64,000 nucleotides of DNA from Pelosinus propionicus DSM 13327 (GTDB lineage: Bacteria; Bacillota; Negativicutes; DSM-13327): the NCBI RefSeq assembly GCF_900114615.1, contig NZ_FOTS01000003.1, positions 62,001 to 126,000 of the forward strand. Direction: 5' to 3'. A program made the position numbers and the translations under genes. This document shows positions 63,635 through 64,000 of this stretch, one piece after another. How positions within the stretch are numbered: position 1 is the stretch's first letter; the number at the start of each line of letters is the position of its first letter. The notes beneath the pieces are model-generated. The model saw only the letters and a program-made list of their open reading frames with translations. It was not told the origin of the DNA and did no database searches.

Positions 63635-64000
63635 TTAAGGTTTTACTAGGCGCCTGCCACGTCTATCAGCCTCATACATGAGCCGCTCTTCATCAAGAGT
63701 CGTTAAACATTTGTTTTCTAATAGAATTTTACCATCCACCATTACTGTATGAACATCCCCAGATCCAGCTGAATACGCTAGTAGTGATACTCTATCATGA
63801 CGTGGATACCAGTGAGGTGCATGCATATTAAATAATGTAATGTCAGCTTTAAATCCAGGTGCAATTCTGCCCACTACATTGCCAAGTCCCAAAGCCTGAG
63901 CACCATTAGCTGTAGCCATACTTACTGCAGTATTGGCAGGTATTAATAATGGATCCAAAGCATGAACCTTATGTAACATGGCTGCTAATCGTAGTTCTTC
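63635..64000 (-). CDS. mtaD: Amidohydrolase, MtaD/SAH-deaminase type (3' part, cut by window edge)
   Basis: C-terminal 121 residues of a metal-dependent amidohydrolase. The MATANGAQALGLGNVVGRI and PGFKADITLFNMHAPHWYP blocks are typical of the 5-methylthioadenosine/S-adenosylhomocysteine deaminase group. The metal-binding part lies beyond 64000, and the frame is open to the edge. Substrate assignment rests on resemblance only. Confidence 0.82.
   Translation of the reverse strand, partial: EELRLAAMLHKVHALDPLLIPANTAVSMATANGAQALGLGNVVGRIAPGFKADITLFNMHAPHWYPRHDRVSLLAYSAGSGDVHTVMVDGKILLENKCLTTLDEERLMYEADRRGRRLVKP

Noticed and set aside
1-64000. CRISPR arrays, tRNA or rRNA genes
   Set aside because: None seen by reading; a tRNAscan or CRISPR search was not possible.

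Overview
The window is about 64 kb of AT-rich chromosome from an endospore-forming Bacillota. Gene order follows the Bacillus subtilis pnp-ylxY-mlpA-ymxH-asd-dapG-dapA-rnj-tepA-ylzJ-...-cinA-recA-rny-ymdB-spoVS block and the miaA-hfq-...-spoVK-hflX-ynbB block. Several genes usual in those blocks are missing. The mix of sporulation genes with genes such as a PduL-type phosphotransacylase, MtaD-type amidohydrolase and an ASCH protein suggests the Negativicutes (Sporomusa/Pelosinus-like); this is inference from content, not a database match.

Left part (1-32.3 kb, nearly all + strand): 3' end of pnp; spore cell-wall genes (ylxY, a GH18 glucosidase, an Amidase_3); a decayed mlpA with one in-frame stop and two frameshifts; dut; ymxH; a glycine-zipper stress protein; then the lysine-pathway operon dapB-asd-lysC-dapA behind a lysine riboswitch and terminator. 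RNase J, tepA-ylzJ, rodZ-like, a YgiQ radical SAM protein, a solute-binding protein, rimO, cinA, a DEAD-box helicase, recA (LexA box in its promoter)-recX, rny, ymdB, spoVS, pepA-PHP and a P-loop/Asp23 fusion follow. ftsK/spoIIIE and pgsA are absent from their usual places.

Middle (32.3-36.3 kb): an accessory patch with a tyrosine recombinase, an AbrB/PIN toxin-antitoxin pair behind a 19-bp palindromic operator, a small Cys protein, and the divergent yneA-like/lexA pair with SOS boxes.

Right part (36.3-64 kb, mostly - strand): ynbB-hflX (HflX carries an N-terminal JAMM/RadC-like domain), a VanW protein, a PRC-barrel gene behind a c-di-GMP-I riboswitch, a small operon of membrane proteins and a GTPase coupled to spoVK, then hfq-miaA-methyltransferase-mutL-mutS-miaB, a patatin, a two-component system, PduL, an ASCH protein and a partial amidohydrolase.

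The main finding is that spoVK, a sporulation AAA+ ATPase gene, is split by a 4,002-bp element at 45302-49303. The element carries a large serine recombinase whose stop codon lies about 60 bp from one junction. Precise excision across the shared TAC restores a 314-codon SpoVK reading frame. The rejoined host site is an inverted repeat (CCATTGAT/ATCAATGG) and the predicted circle junction is a wider inverted repeat (TAGGTC/GACCTA) centred on the same TAC, as expected for serine-integrase attB and attP. This is the layout of a skin-type developmental intervening element, with a small cargo of a YjcZ-like peptide, a Cys/His-repeat protein with a sigma-K-like promoter and a 57-aa basic protein.
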